A DNA stretch of 64,000 nt. Source: Schizophyllum amplum. Lineage: Eukaryota; Basidiomycota; Agaricomycetes; Agaricales; Schizophyllaceae. Below are positions 9,740 through 22,700 of this stretch, one piece after another (the stretch's first letter is position 1; every line of letters starts with the position of its first letter). The DNA lies in assembly GCA_007026445.1 (NCBI GenBank), contig VDMD01000123.1, forward strand, positions 1-64,000, written 5' to 3'. A model generated the notes under the pieces. That model was not told the DNA's origin, ran no database searches, and worked only from the letters and a program-made list of their open reading frames with translations. Both the position numbers and the translations under genes were made by a program.

Positions 9740-12700
9740 CTACGAGTACCATCTCTCCCGCAGCTTCTTCCTCCTCACCATCGGCCGCGTAATCGCCAGC
9801 CCGACCACCAATGCCATTATAGTCAGCACGAGTTGGATCTTGTTGAAGCCCTCGCTCAGCACGTCGAACGTCCCCGACGGAGACACCCGCGTCAGGAACA
9901 TATCGAGCCCGTAAGCGTAGACGAGCGACGTCGACTCGAGCAGCGCGGGGCTAGTGATGATCTTCGCCGTGTCCGTGATCTGGCCAATTGTCAGCAAATG
10001 GAAAGGGTGGATACAGCAGTATGCACAGACCTCGTACTTATGGGACAGCACCCTCTTGGGATCGTCCGGCAGCGAGGGATCATACTGGATCAGCATCTCC
10101 TCTGCATCCTGTGCCGTCGGCTTGCCCTTGGGCCTCCGCGGATCCAATAATCGACGCTGAAGAGAATGGATCTTGCCATCCGCGCGCGCCACTGCAAGAA
10201 ATTGGTCAGCATCATCGCGCTCTCACTCCTGCTTAGATCATCTACGCACCAATCAAATCCTTCATCGTGATCCCAAGCTTCGTCCGCGTTGTCGCTAGCG
10301 CGCTCACGGCCTGCGGGTACACATATGCCTGCTCGAACACCGTGTAGTTGAGCATTCCGGTATCGAACGCCGAGAGCTCCGCGCTGCATGACCATTAGAA
10401 ATCGCTCTCAGCGACCCTCACACTTATCCCACTCACCTTCCCGTCTTCTGATCCGGCGCGCCTCCCTCGTAAAGCTCGACAGTGACCAGGCGGTAGCCCG
10501 TCGCGCCGCCGCCCGCCGCCTCGCTCTCATAGTAATGATACGCCAGCCAGTTCTCCGTCAACGATGCCCGCACCGCGCACACTCCAGCCACAGCCGGCAC
10601 GCGCGCGTGATAGATCACCGTGCCCTTCGCGGCATCTAGAACGTAGACGCCGCATCCGGACGTGCTGGAGGTGAGCACGCCGACCATGCGCGGGTTGAGG
10701 TACTTGTACAGCGTCTGGCGGTCCGCGACTACCTTGCCCAGGCTTGCTATGGGCCCGCGTGAGAGGGGGATGAGGGCATCAACGCGCTCGTTGGTGAGGG
10801 CGGACACGGTCCAGGCGGGCACGGCACCGTCTTCGGAGAGCTGGTAGCCGGAGACGCGGCCATCCTCGAGGACAGGGAAGTAGATGGATGAGGCGACGGT
10901 GCTGAAGGCTTGCTGAGCTCCGGCGGTCTCCGGAAACACAGTGTACTGCGAACATATGTCAGGGTGGAAGGGTGATGAGCAGTGTGATGGACGCACATCG
11001 AGGGACTCATCAGCCAAGACCACGACCCTGGTGTCCGCATCGAGCAGGAAAGCATCCGCCAAAGGTTTCTTTGACGCGACGTAACCCAGAAGAGGAGCAC
11101 CCTTGTCGAACTTCCGGCGCATGTCCGCGCCCGTCAGCGCATCCAGATGGTACAGCACCGTATGCGTCTGGCCCTAAACCATCATCAGTTGTCACACACG
11201 CACACATTCATCCAAAACCACTTGCCTGCGGGGTCTTCCTCTGTGCCACCACCACCACCTGCGGCGTTTCCCCATCGCTCACCGTCCTCAACGTGAACAC
11301 CTTCTCCGGCACCACTTTCCCATCCTTATCCTCGAACAGCCGACTCCATAGCACCTGCCCATTGCTCGAGTCCAATCCGAACACCACGCCCCACCGCGTC
11401 GCCGCCACGATGACCTGCCGGAACCCAAAGGCATCGCGGAACACCCCAACCTCCGATGCAGGCGACGTAGCCGACGCGTACGCGCCTGTCGCGAACCGCT
11501 TCGCGAAGCGCCAGAGCGCCTGCGGGAACTGGCGTGCATCACGGAGCTGTCGTTGTAGGCGGGGAACGCCGTCCGCGTGCGCGTTGGCTGCGACGCGCTC
11601 GGGAAGCTCGACGAACTCGGCGGCAGCAATGTGCGCGAGAGCCTCGTCGCGGGTCCATTGCAGAGTTTCTTGCTGCCAGAACTGGACGGCACCGGTCGAG
11701 GTGGTGAGCACGAGGCGCGTGAGGACGGTCCAGCCGCTTGGGATGGCGGAGTCCATGTGGAACTGGGAGTGGGTGATGTTAGCGCATGTTCCATATATGA
11801 AGATGAATGGGGGAGACAACGATGAATGAGGGGACAAGATGTTGTAAGGTGACTAGAAGCTCTGGCGGAGCATCGGAATGTCGTGCAGTAGAATTGGATG
11901 CTTCACAGACTCAGCACTGGACTGAGCTAAGGTAAATGTAACGCGAGACGGTGATCCAGAGTCGCGGACATGTGGCCTATGACGGAAACCACAGTGCCTA
12001 CATATGGATGGTGAACGCACGTGTTTGATAGTGCCGTAGTGGTCGGTGTCGAAGGGGAGTGTGTAGCCGGTGACGAGGGTAAAGTGCGGTGTGAAGACGT
12101 CGACTGTAATCTTCTGCGTGAAGATGTCAGCGAAGTGGGAGAAGTACAAGAGTAAGACACACCTTGAAGGTGAGTGACCAGTACAGGCGTGCGATGTAAG
12201 GCTTCCCGTCCTTGTCCAATCCGCCGGAGTACATAGCGTCGCCGGACGGGACCTGCAGAGAGGATGTCAATAACTAGACATACGTAAAGGTGGGAACCAC
12301 CTCAAAGTCCCATACGGTATCCGCTACACCCAAAGTCCTTCTCGCTGAGCTTGACCACACGGCCCGCACCGTTGGTTCTCAGGAGGACGGCCATACCGTG
12401 CTGTTCGCCCAAAGTGATATCCAGGATTTTGTCGACCTTGGCGTCGTTAGCGACCATGGGCCGGGCAAGCAGCGTGGGCTCGAGGGGGATGCTCTTCATC
12501 TCATTCTGCTGCAGCCAGACGACGGCCCTGCGATCGCCGAGGGTGAGCGTCATGACCTGGCTGAGATCCGCAACGTCGGAGGGGACGCGTCGCGATGCGA
12601 GCTCTGCGCCGGTGATGGGGTCGAGGCGGTCAAGTGTAGGGTGTAGGATGCGAACTCTTTGGCGAGGCCGATCGCGTATACGGCTTCTGGTGAAGATACT

Positions 12701-13414
12701 AGCTTGAAGTAGGATACGAGGGAGCTGAGGGGGGGAGGTCAGCGGCTGCGTCTGCGTCAAGGGATGTAGGTTGCACTCACCCTTGGTCTTCAGAGTCCAC
12801 GTCCATCGCGTCTTGCCGCCGTTCTTGCCGTCTAGGCGCGTCACCGTGTGTCCTCCGGTCAGGGCAGTCAGCTCCGCCATCTCGGGCGCGAAAGCGACGT
12901 GTGATCCAAGTCGTTCTGGGGGCTTGCAGATCATCGTGCAACTTCCTCTCGAAGAGTACGAATCCTGTCAAGGACTCGAACATCCGTATAGTCGAACCGC
13001 CAGGACCGGACAGCGCCACAACCGCTGTAAGCCATGTAGCAATGAGAAAATAGCTGTAAGGCCACGCACCATCATCGTGCTTATAGTACGAGACTACGGG
13101 GTCCTGAGGCTCGAATACGTGCCTCCAAGCTGTCGCGGTCTCAGCATCAGCCCTCGGCATCCCTTCCGCCACGCACCAAGTCCCCCCATTCACTGGGTCC
13201 ATCGCTGACAGGTATTCTTGTCCGTCACCGACAGAATAACAGTCCTCGAGGTTTTCCCCTTCACTCTGTGCATCGAGGGCGCCGTCGCTGAAGAGCCCAG
13301 CACCGGCACGCCGACGAGGCGCTTGTGCCAGTCGATGACGCCGACGTCGGTCTCATGTAGGGCCCATGTTATTGTTGAGAATAAGAGGAGGACCAGCGGC
13401 GAGAATAGCCGCAT
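9740..13414 (-). CDS. EMC1: ER membrane protein complex subunit 1 (EMC1)
   Basis: Large subunit of the EMC insertase, which places transmembrane segments into the ER membrane. The ATG at 13414 starts MRLFSPLVLLLFSTITWA, a clear signal peptide, followed by LHETDVGVIDWHKRLVG, the EMC1 N-terminal signature. Middle exons hold the luminal beta-propeller (WRHVFEPQDPVVSYYKHDD; DPITGAELASRRVPSDVADL). The C-terminal domain has LLDPRRPKG and LESTSLVYAYGLDMFLTRV. One membrane helix (IQLVLTIMALVVGLAI) is followed by a short basic tail ending ERWYS. About ten exons; the last intron (about 50 nt) separates HKYE from ITDTAKII. Odd: three single-base frame breaks sit between conserved codons, one missing base near 13213, one extra G in the six-base run at 13182-13187, and one missing C near 12626. 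They look like consensus errors. Family assignment is secure. Confidence 0.93.
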
Positions 13415-16400
13415 ACCGGGTGAATCGAGATGATGGGAGGAACCAAGGAGCAACTCCGCGCTCGGAGCGCGCGGCGCGAATGAACGCGTCGCGTCACATG
13501 ATACTGGATAGATGGACCCACAAGTTGGGTTTGGAAGTGGAGATCAGTCTTTTGGCCACAGCATTGCCAGACTTTTGAGGAATCATGAGGTTGAGCGAGC
13601 TTGCTGATGCTAGCGCGAGCTCAAGGCGACCTCGCGAGGCAGCCGGAAACGTTTGCCGAGCTTGGGAGCTTGTTCCGAGCTTGGGAGCTTGTTCGAATGT
13701 TTGGCCGAGGCATGGACGGTTCCCAAAATGCTTTTTGTGAGCTTCGCATAACGCGGAGTGCTTAGCATGTATGTGAAAACGGGCGGGGGATCTCGCGAGC
13801 CACGGAAATAATTCCGGTGTCCTTAGTGTCCTTGATACGTTGTATAAAGGCGACAGTGATAAGTAGTAATAAGTACTGTAGCTGATCATACGCCGCTGTC
13901 GCCCGGCAAATCCTGCGCCTTCCTACACGCTAGGCTCGATGTTTTACCGCTCTCTTAGTTCGCACCCTGCGCTTGACAGTATTGATCTAGCTGAGTTCAG
14001 CAATGGCGAAGACCTGTGAGTGCAGCGCCTGCTCGGCGAAGGAGATGTTCAGTCAGGCGTGGCTGAGATTCTGGGGCAATTTAGTATCCTGCGATGTGCG
14101 TGTAGATAGATTCACGCATCTTGACCGCAGGAGATTCGTCGCGGTTAGCGTCAACCCAAACGTCGGTATTTATCTAGGAAGTTCTTATGAGAGGTACTTA
14201 GTGACCGCCGAGCGGCGATATGGCTCCTAGATGGGCTGTAAGATGTGCTCTGGATCATTCGATCTCCGGCCATTGCATTGTTTGCGCTCAGAGTGTGAAG
14301 CGAGCTTGCAGGCTGCATGGAGTTGACGAGAGCAAGTTCGTGCTGGACGGAGGTTCTTGACGCGATACTTAATGCTAGCTCTCGCCCTGATAGAGTGATT
14401 AGCGACGTTGAGATCTTTTGCGCGCGGTGATTCCGTAGACCAGTACTCCTCTTGAGCATGTGCCACTAGCAGTGGCTGATTTTCTCCCTCAGGTTTCCGA
14501 GTCCTGCCGCCTGCGTCGTCTGAATCGGAGAACGTGCCATCTCACTGATGCATGAGGTGCGACCCCGTACCAAGTAGTGTCACCGCCGGAAGGATCCGAT
14601 GAACGTAGTAGACATTCTGTTAGGATATGAATGGCTGAATGAGTTTGACCACAGTGAGCGGCGCGTAAGTCGCGTCGCGCGCGTCGGGCAAAGCGGGTCA
14701 GCTGACGTCATTTATCGCGATCGGACCAGGCGCGCCTGAGGTTGCCGGCGCCGTCTTCCATCTCCCCCCATCTTCTTCCCCACATGCCCTCCTCCTCATC
14801 ACGGCACCAGGAGTATCCAGCCTCATCTCGTCGAAAGCTCCAGCGTACTGGCAATTCCGAGGCCCAATACACAGCTCACAGTGCACTTGCCGGACCGAAG
14901 TCGTTGGACGCAGCCCGTGAACGGTAGAGACTCAGAACACATTGCAAGCGATCTCTGACGTCTCCCCGGCAATGAAGCCGGACTCAGCCTTGAGAAAATG
15001 CAGCAGCAAGCCAAAGATGATGGCCGCTGGTGTGTCCGACACTACGATGGCGCTATCTAATTCAGCACTTGACTCTTTAGCGATGCACGCGAGTGTTCAA
15101 GAATCATGGAGAAGGGCAAGACCCCGCCGCATAGCTTGTGCGTCACCGCTTGTACCTCCTACACCGCTCGCTTACATTGCACTCAGATACCGCGCGCACG
15201 GGATTGTCGAGAGACTGATCGACAATCTCGAATGGCTAGAGGAAGACGACTTGTACATCTTGGAGTCCGACTCGAATCCGATTCGAGAGTAGAAGGACAA
15301 GCCTCACAAGCTTCTGGCTGCACCGGTGAGTACATATATGCACACATATAAGAGGCAGTTACGGAAATGCTCATCTCACATCAGCTCAACACTGCGGCAT
15401 GTCAGGCGCGCAGCGCGGATGGAAACAAGATCAAGGACGCTCTTCCAACGCTCATCTTGTTGATACTACCTCCTGATCGTGACTCCCATCCGGATCATCG
15501 TCGTTCGCCCAAGGATCTCCGTAAATCGCTTCCTGCGAACAAGTCGTCTCGTGGAGACTCACGAAGCGTCCGCACGCGCGGTTGTGCCCGCCTCTGACCT
15601 GGAATGTTATCATAGCGACACCGCAGAGTGAGTCACGCCCCTAGAACCATTCCCCTCGTTACTTAATAGTTTTTAGATATCGCGCGCGTTCCCTCGAACC
15701 TCCCGAGCGGCATTCGTCTTTGCTAATCTATGATAGACGCGTTTTCGGTCGCAAACCGTCAGAGATGCTAGGTCCTTCAAAAGCGAAGCCTCTTTCGACG
15801 AAGGAGCCATCCGGCAGCGCTCCGTCGAAGAGATGCGCGATGCGCAGTGTGAGGGTGAGCGTGACGCTCGCCCACACTGTTAAGACCCGTGTTTACACGC
15901 TGAAGCCGGCATGACATAGGACGATGCTACACCGCCTTCACTTACCACATGCTGAGCCCGTCGCCCCTCGAAGCGACGAGAACTCGGTCAGACGTACCTT
16001 ATGCTTATTCGCCGCAGAGACATATTCAACGCCTGAGAGCTCGTCACCTCCTCGGCTCACATCAGGAAAAGCCCTCCCACTATTTCGCCCTCACCAAGAA
16101 TACGGTGAACGACGTAGTCGTGAGGGAGGCGGAATAGTTAGCGTAGTGCGGGGTAGACGTGTGGGGGTGCAGCGTAGCTCCTGTAGTGTGCGATAGCGGT
16201 CAGCGAGGTTGTTGTAGACTGCGTAGTGACCTATAGTGATCGCGTTAACTATAGGCAACTGTATAGTCAAAGCCTCACCTATGCTGGACATTCCTGCAAC
16301 TATTATTGGGTATGTAGTTGTCCGTAGCCAGAATACGCACCGGGAAAGCTCACCGTAGAGCATTCGCGAGAACGTCAGCGCTAAGCCGACAAAACACGGT

Positions 16401-19400
16401 GAACGATCTTTCAAGATGTACATTCCATGTGCTACTGTCAAACAAGGTAAACATTGATGTATTGCCAGGACGAGCCCACGTCTGTAGCCTAAAATTGTAC
16501 GAGCGATGACAAAGGAATGGCAGGGGCAACGTCTCCCGTACAAGGTCGGCACATAAGGGGAGGATGGGAGGACGAGAGATCATTGACATAGCTCTAAGCA
16601 GGGTGGCCAAGCAGCCTTTGCCATGGGTCCTCCACCCGTGCCCGATAGTCGCGAGCAAGCGGCGCGGCGCGCGACACGTACACTAGTTGCGAGCGCGCGG
16701 ATGTCGAGTCGCCCTCACGCGGGCGCGGGTGCGCGTGGTGCACGTATCGCGCGGGAGGAGCGCATCGTCATCTCGGCGCCTCGAGGACGACCAGACGGTG
16801 CAGGAGCCATGGTGCAAATGAGGATATTTGCAAGCGCGCGAAGCAGACCCTCGAAGCTCTCCGAAGGATACGCATGTAGTGAGGGCGACAGCAATCGCGC
16901 GGGGTTCCGCTCGCGTTCGCGCTCCTAGGCCGGCGGCACCGCCCAAGGGAAGGGCAAGGCCGCGCGGCGACTCAAACAACGCTCGTCCGGGGAAGCGTCG
17001 CGCCAATGGTACGGGGCTCCTGGGACACCGAGGCATAGTCAGACGAATCCAGTCTTGGTACTATGGTAGATGACGACACACCTAGTCCGTTTCCGATAGA
17101 CCGACGAATCCCGTATGAAGGACTGCGAAAGTCGGACAGCACCATGGCTCGTTCGCGCATCCGCACGGCGAAGGTGAGGGAATATCGCGTGGCATTTCCT
17201 GCACGCATCCCTTGGCGATCTTGAAGCTTGATCGTCGCTGCGCCAGAGATGGACTTAATGAATTGTTCATCCGATGACGAAGAGAGACTCAAGAGGCAAG
17301 TCGCAATGACGAAGAACGATGAAGTCCCAATGATGCAAAGTGCGCGAAGCCTAGGCGAAGGAGACAAGCCGGCCCTCAAGTATTTCTCACGTGGTCGTCG
17401 CGTTCTCTATGCGGCCGATCTCGGAACACGACTTGTCCAGTTCCATCATCTCTCACTTGGCTCCTGTACTGCTGTCCAGACGTCCGCGTCCACGACGTCG
17501 GCCGCGCATACGCCGCCAACCGCGCGCGCGCGCGCCCGGCGTCATGGGCGGCGCGCTCGTCCACGTTCACGTTCACGGCAGGCTTCTGGGTGTCGACTGT
17601 CTAACGTCTCCGGACTGTCGCGTGTACACTGATTGGGTTGGACTGCCGATAAAGAGGAGATTGACGACCAGCCCCCGTGGAATGGTGCGTGCTCAGATTC
17701 TTATAACCGTCGCATAACTGATCAGACGTATGCCTGACGCGACCAGGAGGTGCTCAGGAATAGGCTCGCGCAAGCGTTGATCGACAGCTCTATGGCCTCT
17801 GTGTGTGGTCGGCTTTCAAGCACGAATGCACCGCAGTCAGTCCGTATCTTCCTTGAGGTAGCGAAGGACAGGCGCTTGCCTATGGCTGCAGCTGCGCCAG
17901 TTGCGACCCGTGCGGATACACGGTGAGCCAATTATCCATGAGTTTGCTGAGTAGCCAGTGCTATAGCTATGCTTTCGACCAGTCCGATGCGGCGTAGATG
18001 ACTCACCGACAGTACGCTACGAGCTCTTCACAAGGTGAGTACGCCTTCAGCTATGCTCTTTCATTGTCTAACGGTACATATCTAGGGCTCTAGCTTGCGA
18101 CCACTGCATCACGCTACAAGCCTTTCAATCATCCTGCACTGCTCGCGTGATCCATGGCGTGCATCTCTGGTACGTTTCGTGCGTCCGCATGAGTATCTCG
18201 TATGTGGCTGGCTGGATTGTTAGATACGCTATGACCGTCGGTACTGTTTCTTTGTATAGCAGTAGCTACATCGAATGACATTTGCTTTCCTTCATTTTGA
18301 ACCGTGTGCCTGCATCGAGCAACTGTACAAATAGTTCAATCCAGGTTCAATCGTTAGCATAGGGTGGTTGTCGGTGTAGTTTGCTTCAAGTCTATGTAGT
18401 TTCCTTCAAAACTATGGAGTGATTAGCAGTGCTATCTACTCTACCCAGTACTATGTCGCTCTACCTGGACTTGGCCTGCTGCTACGCTGTACTACCTCGA
18501 GTTGGCTGATTACTATCCAGCACACCGTATAGGGGGACTTGTCTACCTGGCTATATGGCTATGGGTGCACCTGTAGTGCGCCGTAGTCATGTCAAATTTT
18601 CCTGATGCAAGCGTAATCATCGTCAGCTCGCGCCTTCTGATATGACTTGCGTGCAGCCTTTGGCATCTCATCAGATGGCCATGCTCAACGACATTCCGGT
18701 ATCGCCACGGCGGTCCTCTCTCCGTACCCGATTGCCGCTTTAGTCGCATGGCATCGCAACCCTCGACTACCCTTGGACAACGCCGTGCTGACGCGGGAGA
18801 TGCCATCGACGCCGTCGGTGGTCAACTCACGGATCTAGAAGAGTCCCCAAGGAAGCGGAATGAAGAGACGCGTATAGAAGTCGCAACAGACACCCACAAA
18901 GCGCGCTGTTGTGTAAGTCTGCCCGTTTGAAGCGCTGGTGAGTCGGTTGACCGTTTATCTGTTTTCCTAGGCTGACTTGTGGCTAGCAGACTCGCCGATG
19001 AACGTGAACCTCAACAATCAACCGCAACGGCCCTATGATTGTTATGCTCTCGATTCCATTTCTCTCACATTCGCTGCTCTCGCTACTGCTGCTCTCGCTT
19101 GTTCTGCTTTGATTCACGGCTTTGATGATGATTGATAGTTTCTTGCTCGTACTATGCTTACTGCTGGCTCTAGCTGATTGATATGGTGCTCTCGACTTCT
19201 GTATGCTACCACCCCAAGGGACACCTTACATCGTAGAATCTTGCTGACTATACTGTCATTACACCAACGACCGCAATTATTGGCTCGAGAGGGCCGTGAG
19301 GAAATACTGCGCGACCTCTGAAAAAAACTTACTGCATCTCCCAGGGCTCCCGAGCACAGGGAATCTTCTGAACCTGCCAAGCTTTGACATGGCGAGCTTC

Positions 19401-19713
19401 GCGTAACCGTGGACCTACCGTGGACACGTAGTACACAACTATCAGTCTTCATAGACATTACGAACCTCTGGCAAGCCTCCGATGTGTGGCTAGTGATCGC
19501 AAGCAGATATGCGCGCCTTGGGCAGCGTCGTATAGATAGGGCGGTACTAGGCTACAGCGAAGTGGAGTTTGAAACTAGGGATACAGATACAGAGTAGACT
19601 TGAAAAGTACGACCGATAACATGAGAAACAAGAAGACGACAGGGAAGTAACCATCGTGTCCTTTGTCCGCTGTTGGTGCTACATCCTTCCCTTATCATCC
19701 CACGCGGTGGGCC
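13415..19713. other. Gene-poor interval of 6.3 kb
   Basis: I read both strands and found only short, domain-free open frames: no coding-like splice chains, no transposase, reverse transcriptase or integrase motifs, and no clear terminal repeats. Composition is visibly less GC-rich than in neighbouring genes, with AT-richer stretches near 18.2-18.5 kb. The largest frames (16972-17379 on -, 17228-17632 on +) overlap each other and look accidental. It may hold old transposon relics, non-coding transcripts or regulatory DNA that cannot be recognised by eye. Confidence 0.5.
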
Positions 19714-22700
19714 CTACATCCATGACGGTCGACCGCGACGCGATGAATAGACAAACAGACTGTGGTCCTTATTTCTGTGCGCATGCACGCGGTCGCGCAC
19801 GATGTCGTACAGCACGGACCGGCCTCGATATGGCTGGTGACTGCGCATGAAGCCAGGTGACGACTGACGAATGTCCTGCAACGCGTCGAACACCGCGCAA
19901 AACACCGTGCGGCATTGCGGGTTCCAAACATTCTTGGCGGGTACCTGCCCCCGCCGACGCCTGTCTGGATTGCCCTCGCTGCTGAGCACCTTGATGTAGA
20001 AGCAGTAGAGAATGTCGTCGAGTGGCAGGTACGTGGAATCCTTCTGGTCTTCTAAGTTCCAGCGCTCGTCCGTCGTTCTGAGCAACGCAGTGTCGAACCG
20101 GCGCGTGTAATGCGCGATGCCGATCTCAAAGACGGTCATCCAGCGCTCGGAGTCCCAGATCTTCTCAACCTTGTCTTCCTCGCGCGTTGTCATCATCCAC
20201 CATCCGAGCTCCCAGGCGTCGAGGTACAACCCCCCATGGCTCGTGGATGGAGCATCCTCGCATCTAGCGTACGCCGCATTCATGCCATCCGCGAGCCCCT
20301 TGATGCCAAATGCCTCGCACCGGACGAGTTTATCTAGAAAGGCGGCATTATCCGGATGGCTGTCGAGCATCCGGCTGACGCCGGAGCCAGCGGCCGCGTA
20401 CGCATGGATGGTCGTAAACTGTGGTGCAGGCGTATATGTAGGCGGCGGTGGTGACGAAGACGGTGTCGAAGAGGTAGAAGACGGTGGTGTGGCAAGCGCG
20501 GCCGCAGCAATCGATGCGGAGGTGAACGCGGATGACGGAGTGAACACGGGCGCGGTAGCAGACAAAGATGTCGATGCGGATGGAGTCGGAGATGCAGGCG
20601 AGATCGAAGAAATGGAAGGGACAGCCTTCAAGGACGCAAGAGTCGGCGGAGAAGTCGTCTTTTGCGCGACTGCAACACAAAGTCGGTTACACTATCGAAA
20701 GCATCTGTCGTAGGAGACTCACCTCCAGCCCGCTCTTTTTCCTTTTCCAAGTTCCTGAAGACATCCTCCACCCCATTCTTCCTCAGATTCGGTGCAAGGA
20801 ACCCGTGTGCCACCTCATACACGCGCTGGTCGCACGTCGACGTATCCAATGGCGCCTTACTCACAGACTCCCTCAACGCATTCATGACTGCCAGCTCCAC
20901 CGCAGTCCACTCCATGACCCTGTTATCCGGCTCCCCAAGCAGACCTTCGCAATACTCCTTGTGGCACTTCTCCAGATGATAACGCGCCGCCTGAGCGATA
21001 TGCTTGAACGCATCGTGCCATATCGAAATGTCCATTTCCATGTGAATCGCCCCGATCTGCTCGCCCTCGCTGCCGTAGCAAAAGGTGCCGCTCAACTCGA
21101 AGGTGAGATACCTGGTCCATTTAGCGATGGTGAACGGCTGTGACGAGAGTTTGGAGCCTGGCTGCTTCATCTCGCGGACGGTGACTGCAAACGCGCTGCC
21201 GAACTGGTAGCCGTGTATGTAGTCCATGGTGCGCAGGCCATCGTCCAATGGGGTAGCGCGCATCGCGTGGAAGATGATCGTATCGTCTTGCTGCATGTCG
21301 CTACGAACCAGAAAGCCGTCGCAGAACCCGTCCTTGTAGTCCGCAGAGGCGCCAAGCATGAAAATGGCGAGCTCGCCCAGTAGCGGGGATATCACGGGCT
21401 CGAGGAAGTGGTCCATAATAGGCTCGAGGAAGGCTGCATAGTTGAATGAGACAATGTCACATATTGGGTGCGGGGTCAACTTACCTGCGTTGTCGTCGTC
21501 CTCGCCCACCTCCCAAGCTGATGCGGCCGAAAGGGTGAGCGCATCGGGCGGGGACGTTGAGACATCTGGATTCAAAATGTCAGCCGATCCGTGCACTCCC
21601 TAGCAGCTCTCAACATACCAGGGTCATCGGGGATCTCGTCTGTTCTACACGTCGCCTCCGGGATGGCATTCCCCCAGTCCGGCTCAATCCGCTGCTCGCC
21701 ATCGGAGGCCAGCAGCTGGTCAACAGCGTTGGCATCGTCGGAGCAATCTTGTACGAACGCGTGTATTGCATGATACACCGCCTCCGGCATACGCTGAATG
21801 TCGGTGCTATCCGCGGCCTCCTGGGCTTCGTCGCTGTTTGCCATGAAATACTTGATGGAATTAACGACGGCATGCTCGAGCAGAGACCGAGCGCATGGCC
21901 TGCCGCTGTAAACATCGCAGAAGCGCCGTAGGTCGTCGCCAGTGAAGTTCGCGTTGTGCGGCCCAAACGCATCGTTAAGCCCCACCGCCTCTGCTATGTC
22001 GCTCTCGTGTTGATTGAAGGGTTGTCCGCCACCAGCTTCGAAAAGGCCATAAAGGATCGTGTAGGCATATGCATGTAGCACCGGTACGACGCCGAATTCT
22101 TCCTCTTCGTGGTCGGCGGCGCCCTCGCGATGCACGTGTATGTACACGGGTGCGTACTCCTGGCCCAAGGCAAACCCGTCGCGCCACTGCGCAAGGGCAT
22201 CGTCGCCTCCGTGCGCCCAGGCTAGACCAAGGCCAAGCAGGCGGGTGGTGAAGGTAGGCTTGCCGAATATGCCATGGGACTCAAGGGCGCCGAAGAAGCC
22301 AAGGCGGTATGCAAATGGGACGGTTTGGAAGAACTGGTCGGCATCATGGGCGCACTTCGAGCAGAGGCGGTTGCGCATGATGGTCTCGAGGAAGATGAGG
22401 GCGCGCGTGTCAACAGTGTCAACGTTCGCGGTTGAGGACACGTCTGCGACAACGTCAGCCGATGAAGGTAGAGAGAAGAAAAGTAGGACACGTACCTTGA
22501 GAAGGCCCTCGTCCCCGAGCACGGGTGAGGGTCCAGGAGTGTATTCAGGCTCTGCAAATACGTCAGGCTATGAGGGCAAAAAGAGAGCAACAACGCACCA
22601 GTCGCTGGACGCGACCAAGCATCCTCCGGGTCAGCGGCAGCAGGATTCGATGCTTCGAAATCATCGCAGGATGTTGCGAGAGTGGATAAGCCACCGATGT

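Noticed and set aside
10972..11829. Plus-strand open frame of 285 codons
   Set aside because: It lies antisense to well-supported EMC1 exons and has no features of its own.
16080..16400. Short repeated GGTGAACGA motifs suggesting transposon ends
   Set aside because: Too short, no terminal inverted or long direct repeats and no transposase remains.
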